Shown in pieces: positions 47,249 to 57,452 of a stretch of 64,000 nucleotides of DNA. The stretch is from Acidobacteriaceae bacterium (GTDB lineage: Bacteria; Acidobacteriota; Terriglobia; Terriglobales; Acidobacteriaceae), in assembly GCA_031296325.1 (NCBI GenBank), contig JARLFY010000053.1, positions 1 to 64,000 of the forward strand. Direction: 5' to 3'. Under the pieces are notes generated by a model. That model worked only from the letters and a program-made list of their open reading frames with translations. It was not told the DNA's origin and ran no database searches. How positions within the stretch are numbered: position 1 is the stretch's first letter; each line of letters opens with the position of its first letter. A program made the translations under genes and the position numbers.

Positions 47249-48570
47249 GTATTCGTAACGGCAAGACCGCAGGCAAAGGCTCTGCGGGGAAGAAGCAGAT
47301 TGCGGCACGGCCCTTTCACTATCGCGGACGCGAGTTGGCGTGCGATGGGATTTCGCTGGAGGCGTTGGCCGCAGAGTACGGAACGCCGCTGTATGTCTAC
47401 TCGGCGGAGCAGATTCGCTATCGCTTCGGACTCTTTCAACAGGCTCTGGCGGGACGCGAGGCGACGGTTTGTTATGCAGTGAAGGCGAACTCTTCGCTGG
47501 CGATTCTGCGTCTGCTGGCGGAGATGGGTGCGGGGTTCGACATCGTCAGCGGGGGCGAGTTGGAGCGGGTGCGGAGGGCGAACAAGGCTGCGCTGAAGCG
47601 CGTCGTCTTCTCCGGCGCGGGCAAGCTGGTTTGGGAGATCGACGCCGCGCTGAAGGCCGGAATCCTGATGTTCAACGTCGAGTCGGAGGGCGAGTTGGAG
47701 GTGCTGGCAGAACGGGCTGAGGCGCTGGGAATTCGCGCGCGGTTTGCTCTGCGGGTGAATCCTGATGTCTTCGCCGAGACGCATCCGTACATCTCGACCG
47801 GGCTGGGCGAGCACAAGTTTGGCGTCGCAATCGGCAAGGCGCGGGCGATCTATCGCAAGACGCTGCGCTCGAAGTGGCTGGATGCGGCTGGAGTGAGCGT
47901 ACATATTGGATCGCAGATTCGCTCGGTGGAGCCGTTTGCGGCAGCGCTGAAACGGGTCGTCGCGCTGGTCGCAGAGTTGCGCTCCGATGGCCACATGATT
48001 CGCACGGTGGACGCAGGCGGCGGGCTGGGCGTCGACTATGAGGAGACGATTGGCGCGGGGACTTTTGATCCGGCGCGCGAGGTTGCTGCCTATGCGGCGG
48101 CGCTGGACGAGGCCGCTGGGGAGTTGAATGCGCGGCTGTTGGTCGAGCCGGGACGCTTCATTGTGGCGCAGGCGGGAGGGCTGCTGACCCGCGTCTCCTT
48201 CGTCAAGAAGAACGGCGAGAAGACCTTTGTGATCGCCGACGCGGCAATGAACGACCTGATCCGTCCGGCGCTGTATCAGGCACACCACGAGATTCTTCCG
48301 GTGGTTAAAGGGCGCGGGGCGACGGCCCCAGTCGATGTGGTGGGGCCGGTCTGCGAGTCGGGAGACTTCTTCGCCCACGACCGAGAGATGACGCGGGTGA
48401 AGGCCGACGAGTTGCTGCTGGTGCTCGACGCCGGAGCCTACGGGATGAGCCAGAGTTCAAACTACAACACGCGGGTTCGTCCAGCGGAGGTGCTGGTAGA
48501 CGGCAGCGAGGCCAGGCTGATCCGACGGCGCGAGACGCTGAAGGAACTGATGGCAGGCGAGATTCTGTGA
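47245..48570 (+). CDS. lysA: diaminopimelate decarboxylase
   Basis: 441 residues from TTG 47245, which overlaps the preceding stop (TTGA) and has GGGGAG six bases upstream. PLP enzyme of the alanine-racemase fold: the PLP Lys lies in VCYAVKANSSLAILRLL, followed by GFDIVSGGELERVRRA and the HIGSQI segment. The C-terminal active-site Cys is in VGPVCESGDFFA. It decarboxylates meso-diaminopimelate to lysine, the last step of the pathway. Coupling to the pspC-like gene is probably incidental. argJ follows 40 bp downstream. Confidence 0.95.
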   Translation: MSIRNGKTAGKGSAGKKQIAARPFHYRGRELACDGISLEALAAEYGTPLYVYSAEQIRYRFGLFQQALAGREATVCYAVKANSSLAILRLLAEMGAGFDIVSGGELERVRRANKAALKRVVFSGAGKLVWEIDAALKAGILMFNVESEGELEVLAERAEALGIRARFALRVNPDVFAETHPYISTGLGEHKFGVAIGKARAIYRKTLRSKWLDAAGVSVHIGSQIRSVEPFAAALKRVVALVAELRSDGHMIRTVDAGGGLGVDYEETIGAGTFDPAREVAAYAAALDEAAGELNARLLVEPGRFIVAQAGGLLTRVSFVKKNGEKTFVIADAAMNDLIRPALYQAHHEILPVVKGRGATAPVDVVGPVCESGDFFAHDREMTRVKADELLLVLDAGAYGMSQSSNYNTRVRPAEVLVDGSEARLIRRRETLKELMAGEIL

Positions 48571-48610
48571 GCGCCTTTCATCGCTGGGCTTGGCTTGGTA
48601 GAGTAAAAGG

Positions 48611-49957
48611 ATGAGCAAGGATACGGAATTGACTGCGACGGAATCGACTGCGGCAGAGACAAAATTGACTACGACGGCGACAGAACTGACCGCAGCGGCA
48701 TTGCCGAGCGGGTTTGCGTGGGGCGCGGTGCGGGCCGGGATCAAGGCCAGCGGAAAGACGGATCTGGCGGCGGCGGTAGTACTGAAGAATAAAGCAGGCG
48801 CGCCGACGGCTGGTGGAGTAGCAGTTGCAGCGGCAATGTATACCAGCAATCGCGTGGTGGCGGCTCCGGTGACCGTGGGACGACAGCATCTGCTGACGAC
48901 GGGCGGACGCGTGGCGGCGGTTCTGGTGAATGCGGGCAACGCCAACTGCGCGACGGGAGCGCCGGGAATTGCGGGTTGCAAATCGACCTGCGTGGCGGCG
49001 GCAGAGAGCTTTGGCTGCATCTTCGACGAGGTCTTTCCCTCGTCTACGGGAATTATTGGCGTGCCGTTTCCGGCGGAGAAGGTGGTCGCGGCGATGCCGG
49101 AGTTGAAGGCCTCGCTGGGTAGTTCGGCGGAGAATGCCGAGAGCTTTGCGCGCGCCATCATGACCACGGACACGCGAGTGAAGATGGCTTATGCTACGGT
49201 CGCGGCGGGCGAGGCCGATCCTGCACAGAACGGCTTGCAGGTGAAGATCTGGGGCGCGGCCAAGGGCGCGGGAATGATTCATCCGCGGCTGGGCGAGCCG
49301 GTGGGGCCGCCGCATGCCACAATGCTGGTCTATCTGTTTACCGATGTTGCGGCCAGCGCGGAGGACTTGAACGCTGCACTGCGTGCGGCGGTGCAGCCGA
49401 GCTTCAACTCGATCTCGATTGATGGCGATACATCGACCAACGACACGGTGTTGCTGCTGGCCAGCGGAGCGAGCGGGGCGACGCTGAGCAAGGCTCTGGC
49501 TCCGGCGTTTGAGACGGCTTTGGGCGAGGTCTGTCGGTCGCTGGCGCGGCAGATTGTGGACGACGGCGAGGGCGTGGGCCACGTCGTAACGCTGGATATT
49601 CAGGGAGCGGCGACGGACGACGACGCGCGACTGGTGGCCAAGGCGATTGCGCACAGTCCGCTGTGCAAGACGGCGTGGTCGAGCGCGGACCCAAACTGGG
49701 GTCGGCTGCTGGCGGCGGCGGGCTACAGCGGGGCGAACTTCGAGATGGAGAAGACGCGAATCAGGATCGGGGATCAGGAGGTCTTCGAGTACGGTGTGCG
49801 CGCGGCCAGCTTCGACGAGGCAAAGGCTCATGCGGCGATGATGGAACGGGAGTACACGATTCGCATCGATCTGGGCGCAGGTGCGGGTGAGTGCAAGTTC
49901 CTGACCTGCGATCTGACGGCGGAGTACGTCAGCATCAACGCGGACTACTCGACATAG
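48611..49957 (+). CDS. argJ: bifunctional glutamate N-acetyltransferase / N-acetylglutamate synthase
   Basis: 448 residues, a precursor that cleaves itself before the nucleophile T237 in PPHATMLVYLFTD, giving alpha and beta chains. It transfers acetyl groups from N-acetylornithine to glutamate in arginine synthesis. Other family parts: LPSGFAWGAVRAGIKASGK, ATGAPGIAGCKSTC, IMTTDTRVKMAY and SISIDGDTSTNDTVLLLASG. The first 30 residues are a Thr/Glu/Ala-rich extension that the family does not need; it is encoded by a degenerate ACNGAATTGACT-like repeat. It could be trimmed from the true start, but no closer ATG exists before LPSGF. Confidence 0.93.
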   Translation: MSKDTELTATESTAAETKLTTTATELTAAALPSGFAWGAVRAGIKASGKTDLAAAVVLKNKAGAPTAGGVAVAAAMYTSNRVVAAPVTVGRQHLLTTGGRVAAVLVNAGNANCATGAPGIAGCKSTCVAAAESFGCIFDEVFPSSTGIIGVPFPAEKVVAAMPELKASLGSSAENAESFARAIMTTDTRVKMAYATVAAGEADPAQNGLQVKIWGAAKGAGMIHPRLGEPVGPPHATMLVYLFTDVAASAEDLNAALRAAVQPSFNSISIDGDTSTNDTVLLLASGASGATLSKALAPAFETALGEVCRSLARQIVDDGEGVGHVVTLDIQGAATDDDARLVAKAIAHSPLCKTAWSSADPNWGRLLAAAGYSGANFEMEKTRIRIGDQEVFEYGVRAASFDEAKAHAAMMEREYTIRIDLGAGAGECKFLTCDLTAEYVSINADYST

Positions 49958-50042
49958 CGAAGGCTTAACACCGATCTACACCGATGGCACCGATCAAAGG
50001 CAAGGGCGCTTCTTCTGTTGAGGTACATCGTTGCCACTGCAC

Positions 50043-50129
50043 GAAATGCGGGGATTCTCCCCCTGCACTTCGTGCAGTGTCAGAATGACAATTCAGATCT
50101 GGGTTGAGATCCATTTCAAAAAGCTCTAG
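50043..50129. repeat. family-1 element whose right end forms the MFS stop codon
   Basis: Core GCGGGGATTCTCCCCCTGCAC...CAGAATGACAATT with an enlarged loop containing CACTTCGTG. The right end reads AAAAAGCTCTAG; the minus-strand TAG of the MFS gene (50126-50128) lies in that CTAG. Confidence 0.8.
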
Positions 50130-51400
50130 TTTTGCGGCACGGTGCGTGCTCCGAAGAAGAGGAGCGCGGTGGCGATCAGAAGCGTGACCAGCGTCAGGCC
50201 GAGACCGGTGGAGAGTGTGGAATGGTCGCTGACTAGGCCAATCAGGCGCGGCGAGGGTGTGTCGCCGAGGGCGTGGATCAGAAATAGCTCGACGGCGATG
50301 GCCGTGGCACGGAGATGCGCGGGGACGGCGTTGACGATAGCCGCGTTGAGTGGGCCGGTGGCGAGGAAGATCGAAAACATCGCCAGAGCCAGCGCAGGAA
50401 GCATGGTGGCGCGCGGGCCGAAGAAGCAGAGAACTCCAAAGGGAATGGTAATCAGCGCAGACCAGGCCGAGAGCAGATAGAGCGCGCGATGGTTGGTGCG
50501 CAGCCAGCGCTGGGCGAGCCAGCCTCCAACCGCTGTGCCGCCAAGGCCTGCGCCAGCGGTGATTCCGCCGAGGGTGATTCCAACGGTCGCGGGCGAGAAG
50601 CCGGATCGCTGGAGGAAGCTGGGCATCCAGGCCGAGATTCCGCCCATCGAGAAGGTCGTCATCGCCATGCCGAGAGTTGCGTAAAGATAGGGCGCGTTGC
50701 GAGCGAGCGAGATGGCATGGCCGGAATCCCACCCATCGCGATGAGACCGCGATGAATGGGGCACTCGCTGTTTGTGAAGCAGTTCAAAGGGTGTGGCGTC
50801 GGAGGCTCCACGAACGGGTTCACGGAGGAAGATCAGGATCAGCGCGGCGATGAGCAGGCCGGGAACCGCCGAGACGTAGAAGGGCATGCGCCAGCCGTAG
50901 CGTGAGCCAACCAGTTCGGCGACCAGATAGCCTAGCGCCGCGCCGACAGGAATCGCGGTGTAGAAGAGGGTGAGGATGCGATTGCGGTCGCACTCGGGAT
51001 AGAAGTCGGCGAGCAGGGCTGGCGCGTAGATGCCCAGCGAGGCCTCGCCGATGCCGAGGACGGCGTGGCGCAGAAGCAGCGAATCGAAGCTGTGAACCGT
51101 TCCGGTGAGGATGTTGACCGCCGAGATGAGCAGCGCGCAGATGACGATCAGTGGCTTGCGCGGCAGGCGGTCGCCCAGCCATCCGGTGAGCGGCGCGGCG
51201 CACATGTAGGTCAGAAAAAACCAGAAGGTGAGCGAGCCGAGAGCCGCGTCCGAGGTGTGGAACTCGCGCTTGATCTGCTCCTGCACGCCGGGCAGGATGT
51301 AGCGGTCGATGTAGTTGACGAAGTTCAGCGCCGTCAGCAAGACCAGCGCGGTGGTGGCTCCAGCGACGGAGGGCGGGCGACGTGTGCGGGCAACGAGCAT
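50126..51400 (-). CDS. Spinster-like MFS transporter with a repeat-derived central loop
   Basis: 424 residues, twelve predicted transmembrane helices. The opening ALVLLTALNFVNYIDRYILP and the loop GWLGDRLPRKPL between helices 2 and 3 are typical of Spinster-type MFS members. The central cytoplasmic loop between helices 6 and 7 (about residues 200-230) contains RVPHSSRSHRDGWDSGH, encoded by a family-2 repeat (50726-50767) that recurs in three intergenic places. The substrate is unknown (sphingolipids in animals; unassigned in bacteria). The stop codon lies in a family-1 element. Confidence 0.85.
   Translation of the reverse strand: MLVARTRRPPSVAGATTALVLLTALNFVNYIDRYILPGVQEQIKREFHTSDAALGSLTFWFFLTYMCAAPLTGWLGDRLPRKPLIVICALLISAVNILTGTVHSFDSLLLRHAVLGIGEASLGIYAPALLADFYPECDRNRILTLFYTAIPVGAALGYLVAELVGSRYGWRMPFYVSAVPGLLIAALILIFLREPVRGASDATPFELLHKQRVPHSSRSHRDGWDSGHAISLARNAPYLYATLGMAMTTFSMGGISAWMPSFLQRSGFSPATVGITLGGITAGAGLGGTAVGGWLAQRWLRTNHRALYLLSAWSALITIPFGVLCFFGPRATMLPALALAMFSIFLATGPLNAAIVNAVPAHLRATAIAVELFLIHALGDTPSPRLIGLVSDHSTLSTGLGLTLVTLLIATALLFFGARTVPQN
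50726..50767. repeat. family-2 palindrome inside the MFS gene
   Basis: ATCCCACCCATCGCG...CGCGATGAATGGGGCACTCG matches intergenic copies at 57307-57352, 61619-61662 and about 56139-56181. The 42 bases are 14 codons, so the reading frame is kept. Confidence 0.8.
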
Positions 51401-51430
51401 CTTTGGGCAGAATAGCAGGTGCGTAATGAT

Positions 51431-51538
51431 CCGAGCGTTTCAGACAACGGAACAGAGCGTCGCATTGCGAACGAAATGCGACGATTCTTCCCCTTCACTT
51501 CGTTCGAGGGTCAGAATGACAATGCATTCCGGCTATTT
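51431..51538. repeat. family-1 element overlapping the queF end
   Basis: Core GCGACGATTCTTCCCCTTCAC...CAGAATGACAATG with an enlarged loop. It separates the divergent MFS promoter side from the end of queF and runs into the queF 3' end at 51533. Confidence 0.65.
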
Positions 51539-51937
51539 GACTTCGGGGCGAGGGTAGTTCGCTTCGACGGTGGTGGAGATGCCGCCGCGCGGGCGGAAGT
51601 CGCCGGTGACCTTGGCCCAGACGGGGTTGCAGGCCTTTACTACGTCGTCGAGGATCTGGTTGACGATGTTCTCCTGAAAGATGCCGAGGTTGCGATAGGT
51701 GAAGAGATACTCCTTCAGCGACTTCAGTTCGAGGCAGAGATCGCGCGGCATGTAGCGAACGATGATGTGGCCAAAGTCAGGCAGGCCGGTCTTGGGACAG
51801 ACGCTGGTGAACTCCGGGTCGTCGATCAGAATCTCGTAGGCGCGAAACTGGTTGGCCCAGGTGTCGATGGAGGGGAAGGCGGCGTCGAGGCCGGCGGCGG
51901 CGTGGGTGTCGGTGTAGCCGGTGTTTTGAGTGGGCAT
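51533..51937 (-). CDS. queF: NADPH-dependent 7-cyano-7-deazaguanine (preQ0) reductase
   Basis: 134 residues, the short (unimodular) QueF form. The active-site Cys47 lies in PEFTSVCPKTGLPDFGH with the conserved Asp54 beside it; the NADPH-side QueF motif ELKSLKEYLFTYRN and the ending GDFRPRGGIST are intact. It reduces preQ0 to preQ1 in queuosine synthesis for tRNA. queC, queD and queE are not in the window. The start is at a normal family position. Confidence 0.95.
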   Translation of the reverse strand: MPTQNTGYTDTHAAAGLDAAFPSIDTWANQFRAYEILIDDPEFTSVCPKTGLPDFGHIIVRYMPRDLCLELKSLKEYLFTYRNLGIFQENIVNQILDDVVKACNPVWAKVTGDFRPRGGISTTVEANYPRPEVK

Positions 51938-52050
51938 GATGCTATTTTAGTCCTTTGCGGGCCTCTGTTGACTGGTCGCGAGGCAATCCATATATTGGCC
52001 TTTGTTATGAGAGGCGGGTTGACGTGGAAGATGAAGCTACGGCGGGTTTG

Positions 52051-53364
52051 GGGATGGGCGGCGTACTGTCGCCGACGCGCCGAACGCTGCTGAGATCGGG
52101 CCTGATGGCTGGGGTGGCGGGACTGCTTCCGGCCTCGGCTTTGGCGGAGGTTGAACGGACGGGGGCGGATCGTCCAGACAGCGGGAGCGGGACGGCTGGC
52201 GGCTTGAGATTTGGCAATGACGACCGCGCAGTCTGGCTGGGGTTGCTGGAGCAGGTCTCCGAGCCGGTGCTGTCTTGCCTGAGTCGGCGGGAGCTGCGGG
52301 CGAAGATGCCGATTGAGGCGGTTGCGGGAAAGCAGGCGGATCGCGCGGTGGTCAGTCCGCTGGAGGCGATGGGACGGTTGCTGGCGGGGCTGGCGCCCTG
52401 GCTGGAGATGGAGCCGGATAGCGCGGAAGAGTCGCGCGAGACGGAGCTGCGCGCGCGCTACCGGAGATGGGCTGTGGCGGCGATTGAGTCGGCGGTCGAT
52501 CCCGCGTCGCCCGATTATATGCGGTTTGGGGAGAACAACCAGACGCTGGTGGATTCGGCATTCCTTGCGCTGGCTCTGCTGCGCGCTCCGCGCCAGTTGC
52601 TGGCTCGGCTGGACGAGACGGCTCGGGGGAGACTGGTTGCAGCGTTGGTGAAGACGCGCGAGTTGAAGACTCCGTTCAACAACTGGCTGCTGTTTGCCGC
52701 GCTGAATGAGGCCCTGCTGCGGGTGCTGGGTGCGACGTGGGATCGGGTGCGCGTGGACTATGCGCTGCGCGAGCTTCAGGCATGGTATCTGGGCGACGGG
52801 ACTTATGGCGATGGGCCGCAGTTCCACGCGGACTTCTACAACAGCATTGTGATTCATCCGTTTCTGTTGCAGCTTCTGGATACGGTGGGCGATGCGCAGG
52901 CGGAGTGGAAGGCGATGCAGGAGGCCGTGAGGAAGCGGGCGCAGAGGCAGGCCGCGATTCAGGAGCGAATGATCTCGGCGACCGGCGAATACCCCGTGCT
53001 GGGTCGCTCGATGACCTATCGCAGCGGAGTGTTTCACCTGCTGGCGGATGCGGCGCGCAGGCAGATGTTGCCGCCCCACCTGCTGCCGCAACAGGTGCGC
53101 GGAGCCTTGACGGCGGTGCAGAGGCGGACGCTGACTCCGGCGGGAACCTTTACCAAAGACGGCTGGCTGCAGATTGGATTGGCGGGGCACCAGCCTGCGC
53201 TGGGCGAAGGGTATATCTCGACGGGGAGCCTGTATCTATGTAGCGCGGCGTGGCTTCCGCTGGGGCTGCCTGCGTCGAATGAGTTCTGGTCGGCGGCGGC
53301 GGCTCCGTGGACGCAGAAGGCGGCGTGGGCGGGAGCGGATGTTGCCGCCGATCACGCTCTGTAA
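52051..53364 (+). CDS. Tat-exported DUF2264 family protein
   Basis: 437 residues from ATG 52051, chosen because it begins directly with a twin-arginine signal (SPTRRTLLRSGLMAGVAGLL then PASALA); GTG at 52024 and TTG at 51955 are weaker alternatives. The mature protein is an alpha-helical DUF2264 member: YMRFGENNQTLVDSAFLALA, FNNWLLFAALNEALLR, DGTYGDGPQFHADFYNS and RSMTYRSGVFHLLADAARRQ. The fold is probably an alpha/alpha barrel of the type found in glycan-degrading enzymes, so carbohydrate processing in the periplasm is a reasonable guess, not shown here. No sugar genes adjoin it. Confidence 0.8.
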   Translation, partial: GMGGVLSPTRRTLLRSGLMAGVAGLLPASALAEVERTGADRPDSGSGTAGGLRFGNDDRAVWLGLLEQVSEPVLSCLSRRELRAKMPIEAVAGKQADRAVVSPLEAMGRLLAGLAPWLEMEPDSAEESRETELRARYRRWAVAAIESAVDPASPDYMRFGENNQTLVDSAFLALALLRAPRQLLARLDETARGRLVAALVKTRELKTPFNNWLLFAALNEALLRVLGATWDRVRVDYALRELQAWYLGDGTYGDGPQFHADFYNSIVIHPFLLQLLDTVGDAQAEWKAMQEAVRKRAQRQAAIQERMISATGEYPVLGRSMTYRSGVFHLLADAARRQMLPPHLLPQQVRGALTAVQRRTLTPAGTFTKDGWLQIGLAGHQPALGEGYISTGSLYLCSAAWLPLGLPASNEFWSAAAAPWTQKAAWAGADVAADHAL

Positions 53365-53415
53365 GCGGGGGTAATATAGGACGGGCCTTTGGCTCTTGGT
53401 TTTGTACGGTGGAGC

Positions 53416-53501
53416 AGAGCATTTTTTTAGTAATGGGATAGACCGTCGCGAAGAGAACAAAAGCAGATTCCTTCGCTTTGCTACGGAATGACAAACAAAA
53501 T
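53416..53501. repeat. family-1 element, left end intact
   Basis: AGAGCATTTTTTTAGTAATG, ATAGACCGTCGCGAAGAG, and core GCAGATTCCTTCGCTTTGC...GGAATGACAAACAAA; the right arm is missing. Just upstream (53381-53396) is part of the family-3 end GACGGGCCTTTGGCTCTTGG. Nothing else is seen in 53365-53650. Confidence 0.8.
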
Positions 53502-53650
53502 GAATCTGGCCGGCGCTCTTTGTGGGCTATTATGATTGGCGGAAAACTGCGTGGAGTTTTTCTGCGCCGAATTTTCCGCGGGATGCTGTTCGCGTCCCAA
53601 GATTGATTGCAGTCCCGTCAGACCTCTTGAACTCGAAAGGAACGACCAGC

Positions 53651-55900
53651 GTGCGCAAGACTATTGGCTTCCCCTCCCTTCTTCTCGCCCTCACGGTTGC
53701 CGCAAGCGCGCAGCAGCCCACCGCGAAGCCTGCGGCGAAGGCGGCCCACGCGGAGGCAGCGGCTATGGCGCAGCTTCCCGTGACGCGCGTCTCGCTGTAC
53801 AAGAACGGCGTGGGATTCTTTGAGCACACGGGGCGCGTGACCGGAGATCAGGCCGTCACCATCGACTTCACCACGGCGCAGTTGAACGATGTGCTGCAAT
53901 CGCTGACGGCGATCGACCTCGGCGGCGGCAGAATCGCGGGCGCGGGGTACAACTCGACCACGCCGCTGGAGCAGCAGTTGAAGGCTCTGCCGCTGGCGCT
54001 AGGCGAAGATCCCACGGCGGTCGATTTCTACAACGCGATTCGCGGGGCGCGGGTGGAGGTGCGCGCACCGGGCGCGACAATCAGCGGGCGGCTGCTGAAC
54101 ATTGAGGTAATCAACACACCTCAGGGCGACAACAAGCCCTCGGTCGAGACGCGCCAGATCACGGTCATCGCCGAGGGCGGAGAGATTCGAACCGTGTCGC
54201 TGACTGCGGCGACCGAGGTGCGCCTGCTCGATGCGGATCTGCACAGGGATGTGACGCGCTACCTGCAACTGCTGGCCGGTACACGCAATCAGGGATTGCG
54301 CCACATGACCTTGCAGGATAACGGAACGGGCGTGAGAGAGCTGCGCGTGAGCTACATCAGCGAGGTGCCGATCTGGAAGTCCACTTACCGGATTCTGTTC
54401 AGCGAGCCGAAGGCGGGGAGTGCGACCGCTCCGCAGACGGCGACGTTGCAGGGCTGGTCGGTGGTCGACAATACGACCGGGGCGGACTGGATCAACGTGC
54501 ATCTGTCGCTGATTGCGGGCGCGCCACAGAGCTTTATTCAACCGCTCTCGGTTCCCTACTACTCGCGGCGACCGGAGATCGGACTGCCGCAGGAGGCGCA
54601 ACTCGCCCCGCAGACCCACGAGAGCGGGGAAACCGTTACGAATGCTCCTGTCCCATTGTCTGGCGCTACCAGAATTGGCAATGGTAGAGGTTCCGGAGGT
54701 GGTATCGGCACCGGCTCGGCAAGCGGCGTGGCAGGAGGAACTTTTACTACCAGTGGAGCTAGCGGTATCTACGGTGGCTCTGGAGCCACGGGACTAAACG
54801 ATAACTACGTCAACGGCGCTCCGGTCTCCAATGTTGTTCAGCAGGGAAATCAACGTAACCCAACCAACTTCCAGTACCTGATGCCTGGGACAGAGCAAGC
54901 AGAGAACTCCTTCGGTGGAAATACGCAGACGGCGAAGTTTGACGATTACTTTGCGTACAACCTGACCGAGCCGATTACGATTCGCAAGAACGAGTCGGCG
55001 ATGGTGCCGATCCTGCAGACCAAGATCGATGCCGAGCGGGTGACGCTTTGGTCGGCACGGCAGCCGACGCCGCTGCGCGCGCTGTGGATCACCAACACGT
55101 CGAAGCTGACACTGGATCGCGGATCGTTCTCCATCGTCGAGGACGGGAACTTCGGCGGCGAGGGGCTGCTCGACCCGATCCATCCCGATGAGAAGCGGCT
55201 GCTCTCTTATGCCGTCGATCAGGCTGTGCGCGTGAGTACGGATTACTCAAACAGCACCCATCGCATCGAGCGGATTACGGCCTCGAAGGGCGTACTGCAT
55301 CAGACCACGCTGGACATCAGCGAGGTGGAGTATCTGGTGCATAACGCCGCCACAGAGCCGCGCACGGTGGTCATCGAGCAGCCGGTGCAGGCGGGCTGGA
55401 CGATCGACTCCGATCCCAAGCCGGTGGAGACGACGGCGACCGCCAACCGCTTCCGCGTGGAGGTGCAGGCGGGCGAGACGGTGCGGCTGCACATCGGCGA
55501 GAGACATTCCGGAATCAGCACCTTCTATCTCACCCGCTCGGACGACAATCAGCTCCTCTACATCATCAATCAGAGCGGCAACGATGCGGCGGTCAGGCAG
55601 GCGCTACAGCCGGTTCTCGACGCGCGGCGGCGTGTGGCCGAGGCGCAGTCTGCGGTCGATCAGGTCAACGACCACATGAAGGCGCTGCGCTCGGACGAGG
55701 ATCGCCAGCGGGCCAACATTACGGCGCTGGGCAACGCGGACAAGGTCTCGCGCGGACGCTTTGTGCATGACCTGAACGCGACCGAAGACCAGATTGCAGG
55801 AGCGCAGAAGGATCTGACGGCGGCACAGGCCAGGCTGCAATCCGCCAAGGACGATCTGGCCAACAAGATCGAGACGTTGCAGATCGACGAGAAGCTCTGA
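53651..55900 (+). CDS. exported DUF4139 family protein
   Basis: 749 residues from GTG 53651, with AAAGGA nine bases upstream and an immediate signal peptide (TIGFPSLLLALTVAASAQQ). The N-terminal part VTRVSLYKNGVGFFEHTGRV leads to a beta-rich middle region, and the C-terminal DUF4139-type domain contains LRALWITNTSKLTLDRGSFS. The last 90 residues are a coiled coil (RRRVAEAQSAVDQVNDHMKA ... QIAGAQKDLTAAQARLQSAK). A Gly/Ser-rich insertion (about residues 340-385; GSGGGIGTGSASGVAGGTFT) has lower GC than the rest and looks like an added linker. Function unknown. Confidence 0.75.
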   Translation: MRKTIGFPSLLLALTVAASAQQPTAKPAAKAAHAEAAAMAQLPVTRVSLYKNGVGFFEHTGRVTGDQAVTIDFTTAQLNDVLQSLTAIDLGGGRIAGAGYNSTTPLEQQLKALPLALGEDPTAVDFYNAIRGARVEVRAPGATISGRLLNIEVINTPQGDNKPSVETRQITVIAEGGEIRTVSLTAATEVRLLDADLHRDVTRYLQLLAGTRNQGLRHMTLQDNGTGVRELRVSYISEVPIWKSTYRILFSEPKAGSATAPQTATLQGWSVVDNTTGADWINVHLSLIAGAPQSFIQPLSVPYYSRRPEIGLPQEAQLAPQTHESGETVTNAPVPLSGATRIGNGRGSGGGIGTGSASGVAGGTFTTSGASGIYGGSGATGLNDNYVNGAPVSNVVQQGNQRNPTNFQYLMPGTEQAENSFGGNTQTAKFDDYFAYNLTEPITIRKNESAMVPILQTKIDAERVTLWSARQPTPLRALWITNTSKLTLDRGSFSIVEDGNFGGEGLLDPIHPDEKRLLSYAVDQAVRVSTDYSNSTHRIERITASKGVLHQTTLDISEVEYLVHNAATEPRTVVIEQPVQAGWTIDSDPKPVETTATANRFRVEVQAGETVRLHIGERHSGISTFYLTRSDDNQLLYIINQSGNDAAVRQALQPVLDARRRVAEAQSAVDQVNDHMKALRSDEDRQRANITALGNADKVSRGRFVHDLNATEDQIAGAQKDLTAAQARLQSAKDDLANKIETLQIDEKL

Positions 55901-55943
55901 GAGCCTGCTCGAAAAACTCGACAATTCCTCCATTCCTCGATGC

Positions 55944-56181
55944 ATCGCCGAACGAAAGCCATATCCCGGGGCTAAAGCCCCTTGTCTACGCTCTGATTCT
56001 GTTGTCCGGGCTAAAGCCCGGACCTATCTCAGAGGCAAAAACAAAGGAAAAAGCAGATCCCCTTCGGGGTTGACAAACAAAAACGAGCAACGACAGCGGC
56101 AAAAACAAAAGCAATGGCTTGTGGCGCGAAGTGTATTCCTCCCACTCATTGCAGGAGACACAGGCGCGATGGATGGGGTCC
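55944..56181. repeat. mixed repeat block: family 4, short family-1 core, family 2
   Basis: Family 4: GGGGCTAAAGCCCC and GTCCGGGCTAAAGCCCGGAC (55968-56023). Short family-1 core: GCAGATCCCCTTCGGGGTTG then ACAAACAAA (56053-56080). Family 2: CCCACTCATTGCAGG...GCGCGATGGATGGGGTCC (56139-56181), preceded by GCTTGTGGCGCGAAGTGTAT, which also precedes the copy at 61619. No gene in 55901-56304. Confidence 0.75.
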
Positions 56182-56304
56182 AGTTCGGGCGAAAAATGGT
56201 GCATGGACAGGCAATCTCTGCGCGAATATATCGCGATAGCGGTCGGAGCGTTTAGACTGGGATAATTCAGTAGTGCGGGATGGACGGGTAATTCAGAGGG
56301 ATTG

Positions 56305-57297
<993 letters not shown>

Positions 57298-57306
57298 CAG
57301 TTTGCG

Positions 57307-57352
57307 ATCCCACCCATCGCGTGAGGCAAGAGCGCGATGGATGGGGCACCCG
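57307..57352. repeat. family-2 palindrome in the glyQ-glyS spacer, flanked by a direct repeat
   Basis: ATCCCACCCATCGCG...GAGCGCGATGGATGGGGCACC. It is flanked by two near copies of AATTCGGCGGGTTGA followed by ATCCCACCC about 12 bases later (57285-57315 and about 57369-57400), so the glyQ stop region has been duplicated on the far side. Confidence 0.8.
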
Positions 57353-57452
57353 AACTTTTTGGCAGGACGAATTCGGCGGGTTGAGGATTCACAATCCCAC
57401 CCGGTACTACGCGTACGGCGAAAGTTAAGAGCAAGGCGGGAGTGGGATAGGC

